A stretch of 64,000 nt of DNA from Devosia sp. SD17-2 (GTDB lineage Bacteria; Pseudomonadota; Alphaproteobacteria; Rhizobiales; Devosiaceae): the NCBI RefSeq assembly GCF_029201565.1, contig NZ_CP104002.1:1443001-1507000 (forward strand). The letters run 5' to 3'. The translations under genes were made by a program, and so were the position numbers. Under the pieces are notes generated by a model. The model was not told the DNA's origin and did no database searches. It saw only the letters and a program-made list of their open reading frames with translations. Positions 1 through 8,475 of the stretch are shown here, one piece after another. Every line of letters begins with the position of its first letter. The stretch's first letter is position 1.

Positions 1-1164
1 GAAACTGTTGAACTCGAAATACTGAACCAGCACGCCCGCGAGGACCGTCAGGCCGCCGCCGAATATGCCGTCACTGCTATAGGCGAGGGCCATATAGCTT
101 TCGCGCTCATTGGGCGGCACATAGTTCAGCATGTAGACATTGCCGGCCATCATCGCGCCCTGAACGAGGAAGCCGAACAGGAAGAAGACGAGGCCAACCA
201 GCATTTCGACTGCCGGCAGGCCGGCATGGATGAAGGGCAGGCCGAGAACGAGGCCGATCTGCAGGGTTTGCAGCGTGACGCGGATGCCCCGCGTTCCGTG
301 GCGGTCGATGAACCAGCCCGCCGCATAGCTGCCAACTGCGGAGCCGACGTGGATCAGGGATGCCATGAGCACGATCTGGCCGCTGGAAATCCCCAGTCGT
401 TCGCGGAAGAACAGCAGCATGAAGACATTGAGCGCGGAAAAGACCAGGAACTGGCTGCCGGTCGAATAGAGGAAGGCGAGGAAATTCTTGTCGCGTAGGG
501 GCGTGCGGAGCTGGGATAGGGATTTTGACCAATTGCCGGCGGCCGGTCGCGGCTTTCCTCCCGGCATGCCGAAGAGGCACAGCGCCCCGGCAATCCCAGC
601 GATAATGCCGAAGATAAAGACAGGGTAGAAGCGTTCCAGCCCCTCCTGGCTGTCGAGCCACCGCTGGATGACGAAAGACCCGACCAGAGCGATCGGCAGA
701 TAGGCGAGGGCGATATTGCCGTTGATCCGCCCGCGCACGAGGCGCGGCAGGAACTCCTGCGACCAGGGGGTAGCCGCCGCTTCCGAGAGCGTTCGGCCGA
801 CGGCGTAAAAGACCACCGAGAGAAAGATCAGCAGGAAGGCAATATCGGGCTGATCGAGGAACATCGGCGCGGCAAGGATCGGCAGCAGGAAGAGGTAGCG
901 CGCGATAAGCGCCAGGGCCGCCACCCGCTTGGTGCCGAAGTGGAGGATCACCGGCAGGCTGGCAATCCCCAGCACCTGGAAGAAGGGCAGGATGCCGCCG
1001 ATGAGCCCGATGCGGTCCTTGTCGATGCCAAGCTCGGCGGCATAGAGCACCAGCGGCGCTCCCACGCCGCAGAGCACGGCCGTCGCCGTCAGGACGAAAT
1101 AGCCATAGTAAAACGGCAGGCGGCGCAGCTTGGCGTAGTCGGTCAACTCGGACGCAGGGGTCAC
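1..1164 (-). CDS. MFS transporter, C-terminus cut by window edge
   Basis: The frame stays open from position 1164 to the window edge, giving 388 residues and no stop, so the C-terminus is outside. The protein is rich in hydrophobic segments typical of a major facilitator permease, for example FYYGYFVLTATAVLCG near residue 15 and VEMLVGLVFFLFGFLVQ near residue 330, with a loop of charged residues (PGGKPRPAAGNW) between the two six-helix halves. The start is a GTG at 1164; no ATG fits in frame before the first helix. It follows the sialidase-like gene by 9 bases on the same strand and is therefore probably cotranscribed, which suggests it imports whatever that protein releases or binds. Substrate cannot be read from the sequence. 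Identification as MFS rests on hydropathy pattern and general resemblance, not on a signature I can prove. Confidence 0.8.
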   Translation of the reverse strand, partial: MTPASELTDYAKLRRLPFYYGYFVLTATAVLCGVGAPLVLYAAELGIDKDRIGLIGGILPFFQVLGIASLPVILHFGTKRVAALALIARYLFLLPILAAPMFLDQPDIAFLLIFLSVVFYAVGRTLSEAAATPWSQEFLPRLVRGRINGNIALAYLPIALVGSFVIQRWLDSQEGLERFYPVFIFGIIAGIAGALCLFGMPGGKPRPAAGNWSKSLSQLRTPLRDKNFLAFLYSTGSQFLVFSALNVFMLLFFRERLGISSGQIVLMASLIHVGSAVGSYAAGWFIDRHGTRGIRVTLQTLQIGLVLGLPFIHAGLPAVEMLVGLVFFLFGFLVQGAMMAGNVYMLNYVPPNERESYMALAYSSDGIFGGGLTVLAGVLVQYFEFNSF

Positions 1165-1173
1165 TTCAGAGCC

Positions 1174-2247
1174 TCAGAGCCGTATGCGGAAGGTTTTGAT
1201 GATGTGCTGGCCGGCTTCGACCATCCAGCAGCAGCCGAGATACTCATCATCGCCGAGCGCCAGCAGACTGGGCTGGCCGAAACGCAGATTGACGAAGGGG
1301 GCAAAGGCAATGTCCCCCTCCTGGCCGAGGCGCTCGTCGGCAAAAAGCGGCAGCGCGTCCAGCCGTTCGAGGCCTTTGTTGCTAAGACGCGAGCGATAGA
1401 CGTTGAGGCCCACCGGGCTCTCACGATGGGCGTGAATGGTCAGCATCTCGTCATGCGAGAGGGCAAGACCGCCCGAGGCTTGGGCGGCGATATCGGTCTC
1501 GAAAGTTTCAAAGGTGACGCCGCCGTCTTCGGAGAGCGCGAAGTGGTTGTTGCGGTTCTTGCCAGCCGCGAGATCATGGGCCCAGAACAGAGCCCCGACA
1601 CGGTCGCCGCCAAAGTCGATCAGCCGACTTTCCCAGGTTGCGATATTTCCATTCTCGGACCGGAAGAAGACGGATTTTTTCTGCCAGCTCTGGCCGCCAT
1701 CCGTGCTGGAAATGATCCAGCCTTCCTGTTCATTGGGGCTCAGGGTGAACGGGGGCGCAACGCCCAATATCTCGCCAGAGGCGCGCTGGATGCAGGGACC
1801 CGACAATTCGAGGCCGACATTTTCGACGATGAAGCGCTCGGGCCGGGTCCAGCTGTGGCCGCCGTCGGTAGAGCGGGAAATCTTGTTGTGCAGCGGCAGG
1901 AGCGTTCCGTCATCGGCGACGATCGGATCGAGCATGGACGGCCGAATGAAGACATAGCCGGTCGCCAGAACCGTGCCATCCGCCAGTTGCAGCGGCTTGA
2001 AGCTTTCGGACTCCATCGGCTCGAGCACGCTGTCGTGGAGAAGTGTCGGCGCACTCCAGGTCACGCCATTGTCGGTGCTGCGGCTGACATGGGCGCGCAT
2101 GTCGGCAGCGTCAAAGGCCTGGCCGATGGAGAAGATGGCCAGGATGTCGCCATTGGCGAGGCGGGCAAGACCCGGAAACACCCCCTGGCGGCTGACCAGC
2201 AGCGGATCAGGATTGGCATAGAGCGTGACGGCTTGGACAAGCTGCAT
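1174..2247 (-). CDS. Sialidase-like BNR/Asp-box repeat protein
   Basis: The 357-residue protein has four Asp-box motifs (S-x-D-x-G-x-S/T-W/F): STDNGVTW at 57-64, STDGGHSW at 126-133, STDGGQSW at 181-188 and SEDGGVTF at 239-246. These mark a six-bladed propeller of the exo-alpha-sialidase superfamily. No signal peptide is visible, so it is probably cytoplasmic, unlike secreted neuraminidases. Many uncharacterised members of this family are not true sialidases, so the sugar specificity is open. The gene lies between an AraC regulator and an MFS permease with gaps of about 10 bases, so the three likely form one operon. An N-acetylneuraminate-lyase-like gene 16 kb away (18078) makes a nonulosonate-like substrate conceivable, but nothing in the sequence proves it. 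Confidence 0.75.
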   Translation of the reverse strand: MQLVQAVTLYANPDPLLVSRQGVFPGLARLANGDILAIFSIGQAFDAADMRAHVSRSTDNGVTWSAPTLLHDSVLEPMESESFKPLQLADGTVLATGYVFIRPSMLDPIVADDGTLLPLHNKISRSTDGGHSWTRPERFIVENVGLELSGPCIQRASGEILGVAPPFTLSPNEQEGWIISSTDGGQSWQKKSVFFRSENGNIATWESRLIDFGGDRVGALFWAHDLAAGKNRNNHFALSEDGGVTFETFETDIAAQASGGLALSHDEMLTIHAHRESPVGLNVYRSRLSNKGLERLDALPLFADERLGQEGDIAFAPFVNLRFGQPSLLALGDDEYLGCCWMVEAGQHIIKTFRIRL

Positions 2248-2255
2248 GAAAATAC

Positions 2256-3059
2256 TCAGGCGAAGGGATTGGAACGATGACGGAATTCGCCGGGCGTGCA
2301 GCCACGGCTCTTGTGAAAGGCGGCGATCAGGGTTTCGGCATGGCCGTAGCCGACGTGGCGGGCGATCTCATCCATGCTGAAGCGCGTGGTGGTGAGCAGG
2401 TCTTCGGCCTTGCGGAGGCGCATTTCGCGCAAATGTCCGCCGGCAGAGGTCGTGTGCTGGCGGCGGTGGCGTGCGCGCAGGGCGCTTTCCTGCACGCCCA
2501 TCAGGGCAGCGACGTCGCTGAGCGTGCGCATCTTGGCGAGGGCCTTTTCGGCCTGCACCCAGGCCAGGGCCAACCGCGTGTCGTCCACCTCTCCCTCGGG
2601 CGAGGCAGACGAGGAGGGCAAGGCAAAGCAATCGAGAATGGCAGAGAGCAGCCGCTGGCGGCGGGGCAGGTCAGCGTCGTCGCGGCGTCGGGCGAGATCA
2701 AGACTGAGCCGCAACATGGCCTGGATATGGAGGGCCTCGCCGTGCCGCGGCAGGCAGTGGCCGGGGCCTGCCATGTCCAGCTCAGGAGCGCCCGGCCAGT
2801 CGAAATGGCATATCGAGGCGGTGGCATAGCCGCCGATGGCGGCCCCTTCAAAGGGCGTGTCGGGCAGGATGAGGATGCCATTGGGGGCGGTCAGCGTGAT
2901 CGGATCGGCGTCCGACACGGCCAGTTTCACCGCGCCCTCATGGATCCAGAGCAGGTCATGAAAGTCCCAGCGTGCGGGGCCGCTCGGCATGCGCCGGTCG
3001 AACCGTCCGAGGCGGTGCTCCCTGATCTCGATGGCGGCATGGGCGGCGGAACTGTTCAT
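2256..3059 (-). CDS. AraC family transcriptional regulator
   Basis: A 267-residue protein with an N-terminal cupin-like sensor part (residues about 1-90, including HDLLWIHEGAVKLAV) and a C-terminal AraC double helix-turn-helix. The second recognition region reads MDEIARHVGYGHAETLIAAFHKSRGCTPGEFR when taken in pieces (MDEIARHVGY, then FHKSRGCTPGEF), the family hallmark. The open frame extends 12 codons upstream of position 3059, but the ATG there directly precedes MNSSAAHAAIEI and is the more usual start. It is divergent from the dioxygenase at 3209 and heads the sialidase/MFS operon, so it is the obvious local regulator for both directions. The ligand is unknown; position suggests a sugar. 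Confidence 0.85.
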   Translation of the reverse strand: MNSSAAHAAIEIREHRLGRFDRRMPSGPARWDFHDLLWIHEGAVKLAVSDADPITLTAPNGILILPDTPFEGAAIGGYATASICHFDWPGAPELDMAGPGHCLPRHGEALHIQAMLRLSLDLARRRDDADLPRRQRLLSAILDCFALPSSSASPEGEVDDTRLALAWVQAEKALAKMRTLSDVAALMGVQESALRARHRRQHTTSAGGHLREMRLRKAEDLLTTTRFSMDEIARHVGYGHAETLIAAFHKSRGCTPGEFRHRSNPFA

Positions 3060-3208
3060 GATCGCACTGCACCATGACGGCGCAGGCGGCGCCATTGATT
3101 GTCTTGGGTGGCAATCGGAAATCCTAGTCGGCAGCCGTACGTCTCCACAGACGCGCGGCCGCGGCTGGTTTTTGATGGGCGGCGAGACACGCCCCGAGGA
3201 GAACCGCC

Positions 3209-3985
3209 ATGTCCCAAGCCATGCAGACGCCGCTGACCAGCCTGAAAGAGGATTTCGACCGAGACGGCTTCATCGCCATCAAGCCGTTGTTCGACGCGGC
3301 CAAGATGGCCGAGATCAACCGCGAGTTCGACCGCTATGTCGAAGCCTGCGTGCCGCAGATGAAGGACACGGAAGTGTTCTATGAGGAGAAGGGGGCCAAG
3401 GGCAGTCTCAAGCAGATGCAGAACATGCAGCACTATGACGACTATTTCCGCTCTTTGCTGGAAACAGACGTCGTGCGCGAGCTGGCCGAAACCATGCTGG
3501 GCGAACGCGCCCGCGCGGTGAACCTTGAATATTTCAACAAGCCTGCCGGCATCGGCAAGCCGACCCCGCCGCATCAGGACGGCTATTACTTCCACTTCAA
3601 CCCGCCCGCCGCCGTCACCGGCTGGCTGGCGCTGGAGCGCGTGGACGAGGAAAACGGCTGCATCCACTATGTCCGTGGTTCGCACAAGATCGAGGGCTAT
3701 CGCCCTCATGGCCGGTCGCAGATCCTCGGCTTTTCGCAGGGCATCACCGATTTTGGCACCGAGGATGACAAGGCCAATACCGCTGCTTTCCCGGGCGAGG
3801 CCGGCACCTTCCTCATGCACCACTCCAAGACCATTCACTGGGCTGGGCCGAACACCTCGCCGACCCGGGCGCGCCGGGCGCTGGGCTTTGTCTATTTCGG
3901 CGAGAGCGCCAAGGTGGATGAAGAGGCGCGGGCCGCCTACCAGGCCAAGCTTCAGGCCGAAATGCGCGCTGCCAACCAGATCTGA
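3209..3985 (+). CDS. Phytanoyl-CoA dioxygenase (PhyH) family protein
   Basis: A 258-residue Fe(II)/2-oxoglutarate-dependent dioxygenase-like protein. The iron-binding triad is visible: His122 and Asp124 in PHQDGYYF and the distal His210 in IHWAGPN. The downstream Arg residues (SPTRARRALGF) are placed to bind 2-oxoglutarate. Members of this family hydroxylate diverse small molecules, so a fatty-acyl substrate should not be assumed. A ribosome-binding site (GAGGAGAA) sits just upstream of the ATG at 3209. The gene stands alone, divergent from the AraC regulator and closed by a strong hairpin at 3993-4018. Regulation by the AraC protein is plausible from position only. Confidence 0.85.
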   Translation: MSQAMQTPLTSLKEDFDRDGFIAIKPLFDAAKMAEINREFDRYVEACVPQMKDTEVFYEEKGAKGSLKQMQNMQHYDDYFRSLLETDVVRELAETMLGERARAVNLEYFNKPAGIGKPTPPHQDGYYFHFNPPAAVTGWLALERVDEENGCIHYVRGSHKIEGYRPHGRSQILGFSQGITDFGTEDDKANTAAFPGEAGTFLMHHSKTIHWAGPNTSPTRARRALGFVYFGESAKVDEEARAAYQAKLQAEMRAANQI

Positions 3986-3992
3986 TGACAAA

Positions 3993-4018
3993 AGGTGGAG
4001 CCCCGAGGGGCTCCACCT
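3993..4018 (-). terminator. Bidirectional hairpin terminator
   Basis: Two perfect 12-base arms (AGGTGGAGCCCC and GGGGCTCCACCT) are separated by only GA. The hairpin lies between the convergent dioxygenase gene and the M81 peptidase gene. Read on the minus strand it is followed by a TTTTG tract, so it best fits the end of the leftward operon, but it can serve both directions. Confidence 0.8.
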
Positions 4019-4063
4019 GATTTCTCGCCGATTGGTCGAAGAGACGGCCATTGTCCGGATTTC

Positions 4064-5560
4064 TCAGGTCAGTGAAATAACCTTGTCGCCCAGCTTGGTG
4101 TAGGGCAGGCGCTTGAGATTGGACGTGCAGAGGCCGGGCGTGTCGACATAAAAGCTGGCGCGCTGGATATCGTCATAGGCGGCACGGTGCGAAACGGCGG
4201 CCTTGATGACGACATAGGTAGCGTCTTCCGGCCGTAGCCCCTGCGAGTGATACTGCCCCAGATCCATGGGCGCAGTCTTGCGCTCGGACAGCAGGATTTT
4301 CGCCTGATCGTTGACCAGCACGGCGCAGCGGCCCATGCGGATCGTGGTGCCGCCCATCGAGGCCATGTGCGACTTTGGATTTTCGAGCTGGAACACGCCG
4401 TCGCTGAGGTGCTCGATCTTGCCGGTGAAGCGGATGGGCGTGCCGTGGTGCTCGTCGGTCTTGGCGCCGATCTCGAGGGTGATTTCTGCGCCGAGGCCTG
4501 CTTCAAAGCAGGCCGCAACCGCCTCCTTGTCAGCCAGCGCGGCGAGGATGTTCTTGCGGCCGGTCTCGAGCAGCGGGCCGAGCAGGCCAGTCGCGTCGCC
4601 GGGCGTGCCGCCGCCGATATTGTCCGAGGCTTCGATGAGGAGGATCGGGCCCGAACCGGGCGGCAGGGCGTCTGCCTTGGCCAGCGCGGTTTGCAGATCA
4701 TCTTCGCTCGGATAGCCGGCCTCGATATTTGCTTCGAGCACGCCAACCAGTGCATCGAGATGCTCGTTTGCTGCCTCTACTGTGCCGCGTGTGACAAGGC
4801 TCAGGCTGAAGCCGCAAATGGCAATGTCGGAGTAGGCGTAGCCCGCCATGACATTGATATTGAGGATGTCCGGATCGCTGGCCTCGATGGCGCGGGCGGC
4901 GGCGAGCACGCTCTTCATCGGTTCGTTGGCCGAACCGACGCCGGTGGGCGAGATGACATATTTGGTGGCGCGATGGACCTGACGGATGCCGGGCTCGCCC
5001 AGCGCAATGTCTAGCAAGGCGGCGGCTTCCACGGCCGATTCCAGCGCATCGGTGTGCGGGTTTTCGCGATAGGCGCGCACGACGGTGGAGAGTTTCACCA
5101 TCTCGTCGGAGATGTTCCCATGCAGGTCAAGCACTGCGCCGATCGGCAGGTCCGGGCGGCCAAGCGCCTTGAGACGCTCGCGCGTCTTGCGCATGATCAG
5201 GCCTTCGACGTCGTCGGAGCTCTCGCTGACCATGGCGCCGTGCAGGACAAGAAAAATGCCGTCGATTTCTTGAACGTGGCGGTCGAGCCCGGCGAGGTAA
5301 TGCTCGAAGAACATCTCCACCACGTCGTCGGTCACCTTGCCGGCCGGCTGGGCAGCCATCTGAATGGTCGGGATGATCCGCCAGCCGGCCTTTTCGGCAT
5401 AGTCGATGAAGCCGGCACTGGGCGAGCCATTGCCGCGGTTCCTGTCGATGGCGGCCTCGCCGATATGGATGCCGCCCTCCTCGAACTGGGGCATGCCCGT
5501 CTTCTGCGCGAGGAAAGTGTGGGTCTCGTGATAGAGGCCGCCAAACAGGATAGTGGTCAT
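4064..5560 (-). CDS. M81 family metallopeptidase (MlrC/microcystinase C-like)
   Basis: A 498-residue protein of the M81/MlrC family. The N-terminus carries HETHTF (residues 11-16), followed by LHGAM near 106 and DLHGN at 145-149, the conserved histidine/aspartate motifs of the family that bind zinc. The C-terminal half contains the conserved MlrC segment ending in YTKLGDKVISL. MlrC cleaves linear peptide products of microcystin breakdown, but the many homologues in soil and plant-associated bacteria sit in catabolic operons without any link to microcystin. Here it is the last gene of the leftward operon, 18 bases after the DSD1-like gene. An amidase or peptidase step on an N-acyl or amino-acid-containing substrate is a reasonable inference. 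Confidence 0.85.
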   Translation of the reverse strand: MTTILFGGLYHETHTFLAQKTGMPQFEEGGIHIGEAAIDRNRGNGSPSAGFIDYAEKAGWRIIPTIQMAAQPAGKVTDDVVEMFFEHYLAGLDRHVQEIDGIFLVLHGAMVSESSDDVEGLIMRKTRERLKALGRPDLPIGAVLDLHGNISDEMVKLSTVVRAYRENPHTDALESAVEAAALLDIALGEPGIRQVHRATKYVISPTGVGSANEPMKSVLAAARAIEASDPDILNINVMAGYAYSDIAICGFSLSLVTRGTVEAANEHLDALVGVLEANIEAGYPSEDDLQTALAKADALPPGSGPILLIEASDNIGGGTPGDATGLLGPLLETGRKNILAALADKEAVAACFEAGLGAEITLEIGAKTDEHHGTPIRFTGKIEHLSDGVFQLENPKSHMASMGGTTIRMGRCAVLVNDQAKILLSERKTAPMDLGQYHSQGLRPEDATYVVIKAAVSHRAAYDDIQRASFYVDTPGLCTSNLKRLPYTKLGDKVISLT

Positions 5561-5578
5561 GGCTCGTGCGCCTTGGGT

Positions 5579-6859
5579 CTAGAAGAAAGTGAGGACGCCA
5601 TCGATGACGGTGTAATTGTCATCGACGATGGGCAGGAACCGCCATTTGTCGAAGGCGGTGCAGGGATGGGAAATGCCGGAGGCAATCATGTCGCCCACCT
5701 GCCAGTCGGCATCGGCGCCGATCCGCACAAAGGCGTGCTGGTCATTGGTGGCGAACACCTCGGCCGTACCGACGGGCAGGAAGCCGACGCCCGGGCGATA
5801 GCGCTTGAACGGCACGGGCAGGTGCCCGTCATAGGGAATGTCGCGCTTGCCCATGGTGAGGAAAGCCAGGCCCGGCTCGGGCAGGGACTGGACATAGGCC
5901 CAGGCTTCGAGCGCCGGTTCGAGATCGGATTTCCAGGAGCGGCGTGGATCAGCCTTGGCCTCGTCCTGCGCGAACTTGTAGGAGCCGGAGTCATTGGTGA
6001 CATAGCATCCCGAGCGCAGCAGCACCCGCACCGGAATGGGCAGTTCGAGCGTGCTGAACTGGTCGGCGACAATGTCGAAATAGGACGAGCCGCCGCCGGA
6101 CAGCACGAACTCATCAAGCCCGGCATAAAGGCTTGCCGGAAGGGCGCGGGCAATCTCGACGATGTTGCGGGCAAAGCCCTCGATCAGCATCGGGTCCTTG
6201 TCGATGCCGGGAACCACGCCCTCGAAGGTCGCCATACCGGCGAAGCGGACAAGGCTTGCGTCCACGCCGGCCAGCTTCTCGGCGAGCGCAAGCGCCTCGT
6301 CCTTGTCGCGCAGGCCCGTGCGGCCACCCTTGGCGCCGATCTCGAGCAGCACTTTGACCGGGCGGGCCGGCTTATGCGGCGCCAGATGGAGCAGCATGTT
6401 GTCGAGCTGGGCCGCCGAGTCGAGGAAGGTGTAGAAATCGAATTCCGGATCGGCATTGAGCAGGGCGGCAATGCCGGCCAGATGCGCTTTGCCGATCAGC
6501 TGGTTGGCGAGCACGACGCGCTTGACGCCGTAGTGGTGCATCACCTGCACCTGGTTGACCGTCGCAGCGGTCATGCCCCAGGCGCCATTGCCCAGCTGTT
6601 CGGCAAAGATATGCGGGCTCATCGTGGTCTTGCCATGAGGGGCAAGCGACAGGCCGTGGCTGGTGAGGTATTGGTTGAATACCTCGGCATTGTGGTCGAG
6701 CGCGCTGCGCCGGAGCAGCATCAGCGGCATGGGCAGATCCTCTGCGAGGACGTTCCAGCCCTTCTTGCCGATATCGGCAAGGGGGAAGGGCGCCGCCGTG
6801 GCGGGAATGCCCTTGGTGCGTCCGTCGAGTTCTGTCTGGTTCAGCGCGTCGAGATTCAT
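5579..6859 (-). CDS. DSD1-like PLP enzyme (amino acid deaminase / D-threonine aldolase type)
   Basis: A 426-residue fold-type III PLP enzyme with an alanine-racemase-like N-terminal barrel and a D-serine-dehydratase-like C-terminal domain. Lys77 in LAPHGKTTM is the expected Schiff-base lysine. Near the C-terminus SGISHPCTAFDKW holds the His and Cys that bind the metal in D-serine dehydratase and D-threonine aldolase. The open frame continues 36 codons upstream, but the ATG at 6859 fits the family start and lies 10 bases after the preceding gene. Likely substrates are D-amino or D-3-hydroxy-amino acids. With the aldolase-like gene before it and the peptidase after it, it probably acts on an amino-acid-derived intermediate. 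Confidence 0.8.
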   Translation of the reverse strand: MNLDALNQTELDGRTKGIPATAAPFPLADIGKKGWNVLAEDLPMPLMLLRRSALDHNAEVFNQYLTSHGLSLAPHGKTTMSPHIFAEQLGNGAWGMTAATVNQVQVMHHYGVKRVVLANQLIGKAHLAGIAALLNADPEFDFYTFLDSAAQLDNMLLHLAPHKPARPVKVLLEIGAKGGRTGLRDKDEALALAEKLAGVDASLVRFAGMATFEGVVPGIDKDPMLIEGFARNIVEIARALPASLYAGLDEFVLSGGGSSYFDIVADQFSTLELPIPVRVLLRSGCYVTNDSGSYKFAQDEAKADPRRSWKSDLEPALEAWAYVQSLPEPGLAFLTMGKRDIPYDGHLPVPFKRYRPGVGFLPVGTAEVFATNDQHAFVRIGADADWQVGDMIASGISHPCTAFDKWRFLPIVDDNYTVIDGVLTFF

Positions 6860-6869
6860 GTTTCGCTCC

Positions 6870-7682
6870 CTAGATGGCGTCAAACGCGGAGAGCATATCG
6901 TCTGCATAGCTGGCAAGCGCCACGACATCGGCGCCGACGCTGAGCAGATTATAGCCCATCGACACATAGTCCTTCACATTGGCCTTGCCGGCTACGGTCG
7001 CGGCGATCTTGCCATGACGGCGGGCCACTTCGGCAACGCGTTCGCGCACCTTGATGATTTCGGGGGCCTGGATCTGTCCGGGAATGCCGAGGCGGACCGA
7101 ATAGTCACCGGGGCCGAAGAACAGGCAATCGACGCCATCGAGCTCGGCAATGGCCTCAATTTCGTCCAGCGCCTCAGGGTCTTCGATCTGGTGACAGACG
7201 AAGCGTTCCTTGTTGGCAGTCTCGAGATAGTCGAGGAAGCCGACGCGGGTGAACAGGCCATCATTATTGCCGCCATCGACGGCGCGACGGCCGAGCGGGG
7301 CGAACTTGGTCATGTCGCGCACGGCGCGCGCATCGGCTGCACCCATGACATGGGGCACGATCAGGCCGGTGGCATCGGCTTCGAGCGGACGGATATAGTC
7401 TGAGTAGGAGCCGCGCGCGACGCGGACCAGCGTGTCGACGTCGTAGATCTTGGCGGCACGGATCTGGTGCTCGATCGCCTCGATGCTCGAGGACGTGTGC
7501 TCCTGGCAGAGCCAGAGCGCGTCGGGCTGGGCCGAGGCAAAAATCTCGGCAACCTTGGCGTCATAGGTATTGAGCTTGAGCACTTTGGCCACGCCACCGG
7601 CGGCGATGGTGCGCAGCACCCGGCTGGGGCGCATGCGGTGCTGGGTGGCGGGACCGGCGGTATACTGCTGCTTTTCGGACAT
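6870..7682 (-). CDS. HpcH/HpaI family aldolase
   Basis: A 270-residue class II aldolase-like barrel. The family pattern is present: VRVARGSYSDYI around residue 86, a GLIVPHV segment near 106, the metal-binding glutamate in CHQIEDPE (163-170) and LFFGPGDYS at 188-195 carrying the second metal-binding aspartate. Family members cleave or form 2-keto-3-deoxy acids to pyruvate plus an aldehyde. The gene lies 5 bases downstream of an SDR and 10 bases before the DSD1-like gene, all leftward. In this setting a retro-aldol step on a keto acid made by the dehydrogenases upstream is the simplest guess. Confidence 0.85.
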   Translation of the reverse strand: MSEKQQYTAGPATQHRMRPSRVLRTIAAGGVAKVLKLNTYDAKVAEIFASAQPDALWLCQEHTSSSIEAIEHQIRAAKIYDVDTLVRVARGSYSDYIRPLEADATGLIVPHVMGAADARAVRDMTKFAPLGRRAVDGGNNDGLFTRVGFLDYLETANKERFVCHQIEDPEALDEIEAIAELDGVDCLFFGPGDYSVRLGIPGQIQAPEIIKVRERVAEVARRHGKIAATVAGKANVKDYVSMGYNLLSVGADVVALASYADDMLSAFDAI

Positions 7683-7687
7683 GGCTG

Positions 7688-8473
7688 TTACTTTGCTGTG
7701 TAGCCGCCATCGACCGGGATATTGGTGCCGGTGATGTAAGCGGAGGCATCGGAAGCGAGGAACACGATGGCGCCCATCATGTCGGTGTCATTGGCCATGC
7801 GGCCCAATTGCGTGCGGTCGTTGTAGTTCTTCACGAAGGCCGCAGGCTGGCCATTGAAGAAGCCACCCGGCGCCAGGCAATTCACGCGCACATTGTCGGG
7901 GCCGAGAATGCTCGCCGCCCAGCGGGTGAAGTTCAGCATGCCGCCCTTTTCGTAGTGATAGATCGGCGAGGGATCAGGCATCATGTCGGTGCCGACATAA
8001 TTGCCGAGCTCAAGCCCGACAGAGCCCATCATCGAGCCGATATTGATCACCGAGCCGGTCTTGTTGGCCGCCATAGTCTTGCCGAACAGCGAGGTGATCT
8101 TGAACAGAGCCGAGGCGTTGATGCGCAGGCTCTTGTCATAGGCTTCGAGGTCATGATCCCAGCCATTCATGGCCGAGCGGATCACTGCGTTGTTGACCAG
8201 CACGTCGCAGCGGCCAGCCTCTCCGATGATCGTGCTGTGCAGGGTCTCGATCGAAGCATCCGAGTTGAGATCAAGCGTCAGCGCGGTCACGTCATTGCCG
8301 GCGGCGCGTTCCTCGGCAGCCACAGCTTCGAGCGCCTCGAGATTGCGCGAGGCGATATAGGTCTTGGCCCCGGCCTGGGCGAGGGCTGCCACGATCTGGC
8401 GGCCATAAAGCCCTGCGCCGCCGGTGACGAGGGCGACTTTGCCCTTGAGGGAGAATGTGTCGAGAACGCCCAT
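7688..8473 (-). CDS. SDR family oxidoreductase
   Basis: A 261-residue short-chain dehydrogenase. The nucleotide-binding motif is TGGAGLYGRQI (residues about 17-27), a variant of TGxxxGxG in which a tyrosine-glycine pair ends the loop. NNAVIRS supplies the NNAG-like motif. The catalytic Tyr and Lys are in IYHYEKGG, and the C-terminus (SAYITGTNIPVDGGY) is typical of classical SDRs. It overlaps nothing and lies 2 bases after the Gfo/Idh gene. It forms one of two SDR plus Gfo/Idh pairs in this operon, suggesting sequential oxidation of a polyol or sugar. Cofactor (NAD or NADP) is not decided here. Confidence 0.88.
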   Translation of the reverse strand: MGVLDTFSLKGKVALVTGGAGLYGRQIVAALAQAGAKTYIASRNLEALEAVAAEERAAGNDVTALTLDLNSDASIETLHSTIIGEAGRCDVLVNNAVIRSAMNGWDHDLEAYDKSLRINASALFKITSLFGKTMAANKTGSVINIGSMMGSVGLELGNYVGTDMMPDPSPIYHYEKGGMLNFTRWAASILGPDNVRVNCLAPGGFFNGQPAAFVKNYNDRTQLGRMANDTDMMGAIVFLASDASAYITGTNIPVDGGYTAK

Positions 8474-8475
8474 GA

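Noticed and set aside
940..2280. A 446-codon plus-strand frame over the MFS and sialidase genes
   Set aside because: Antisense shadow of genes with Asp-box motifs and membrane helices on the minus strand.
5054..6943. A 629-codon open frame on the plus strand
   Set aside because: It lies opposite the M81 peptidase and DSD1-like genes, which have clear family motifs. High GC leaves antisense frames open, and its sequence shows no domain.
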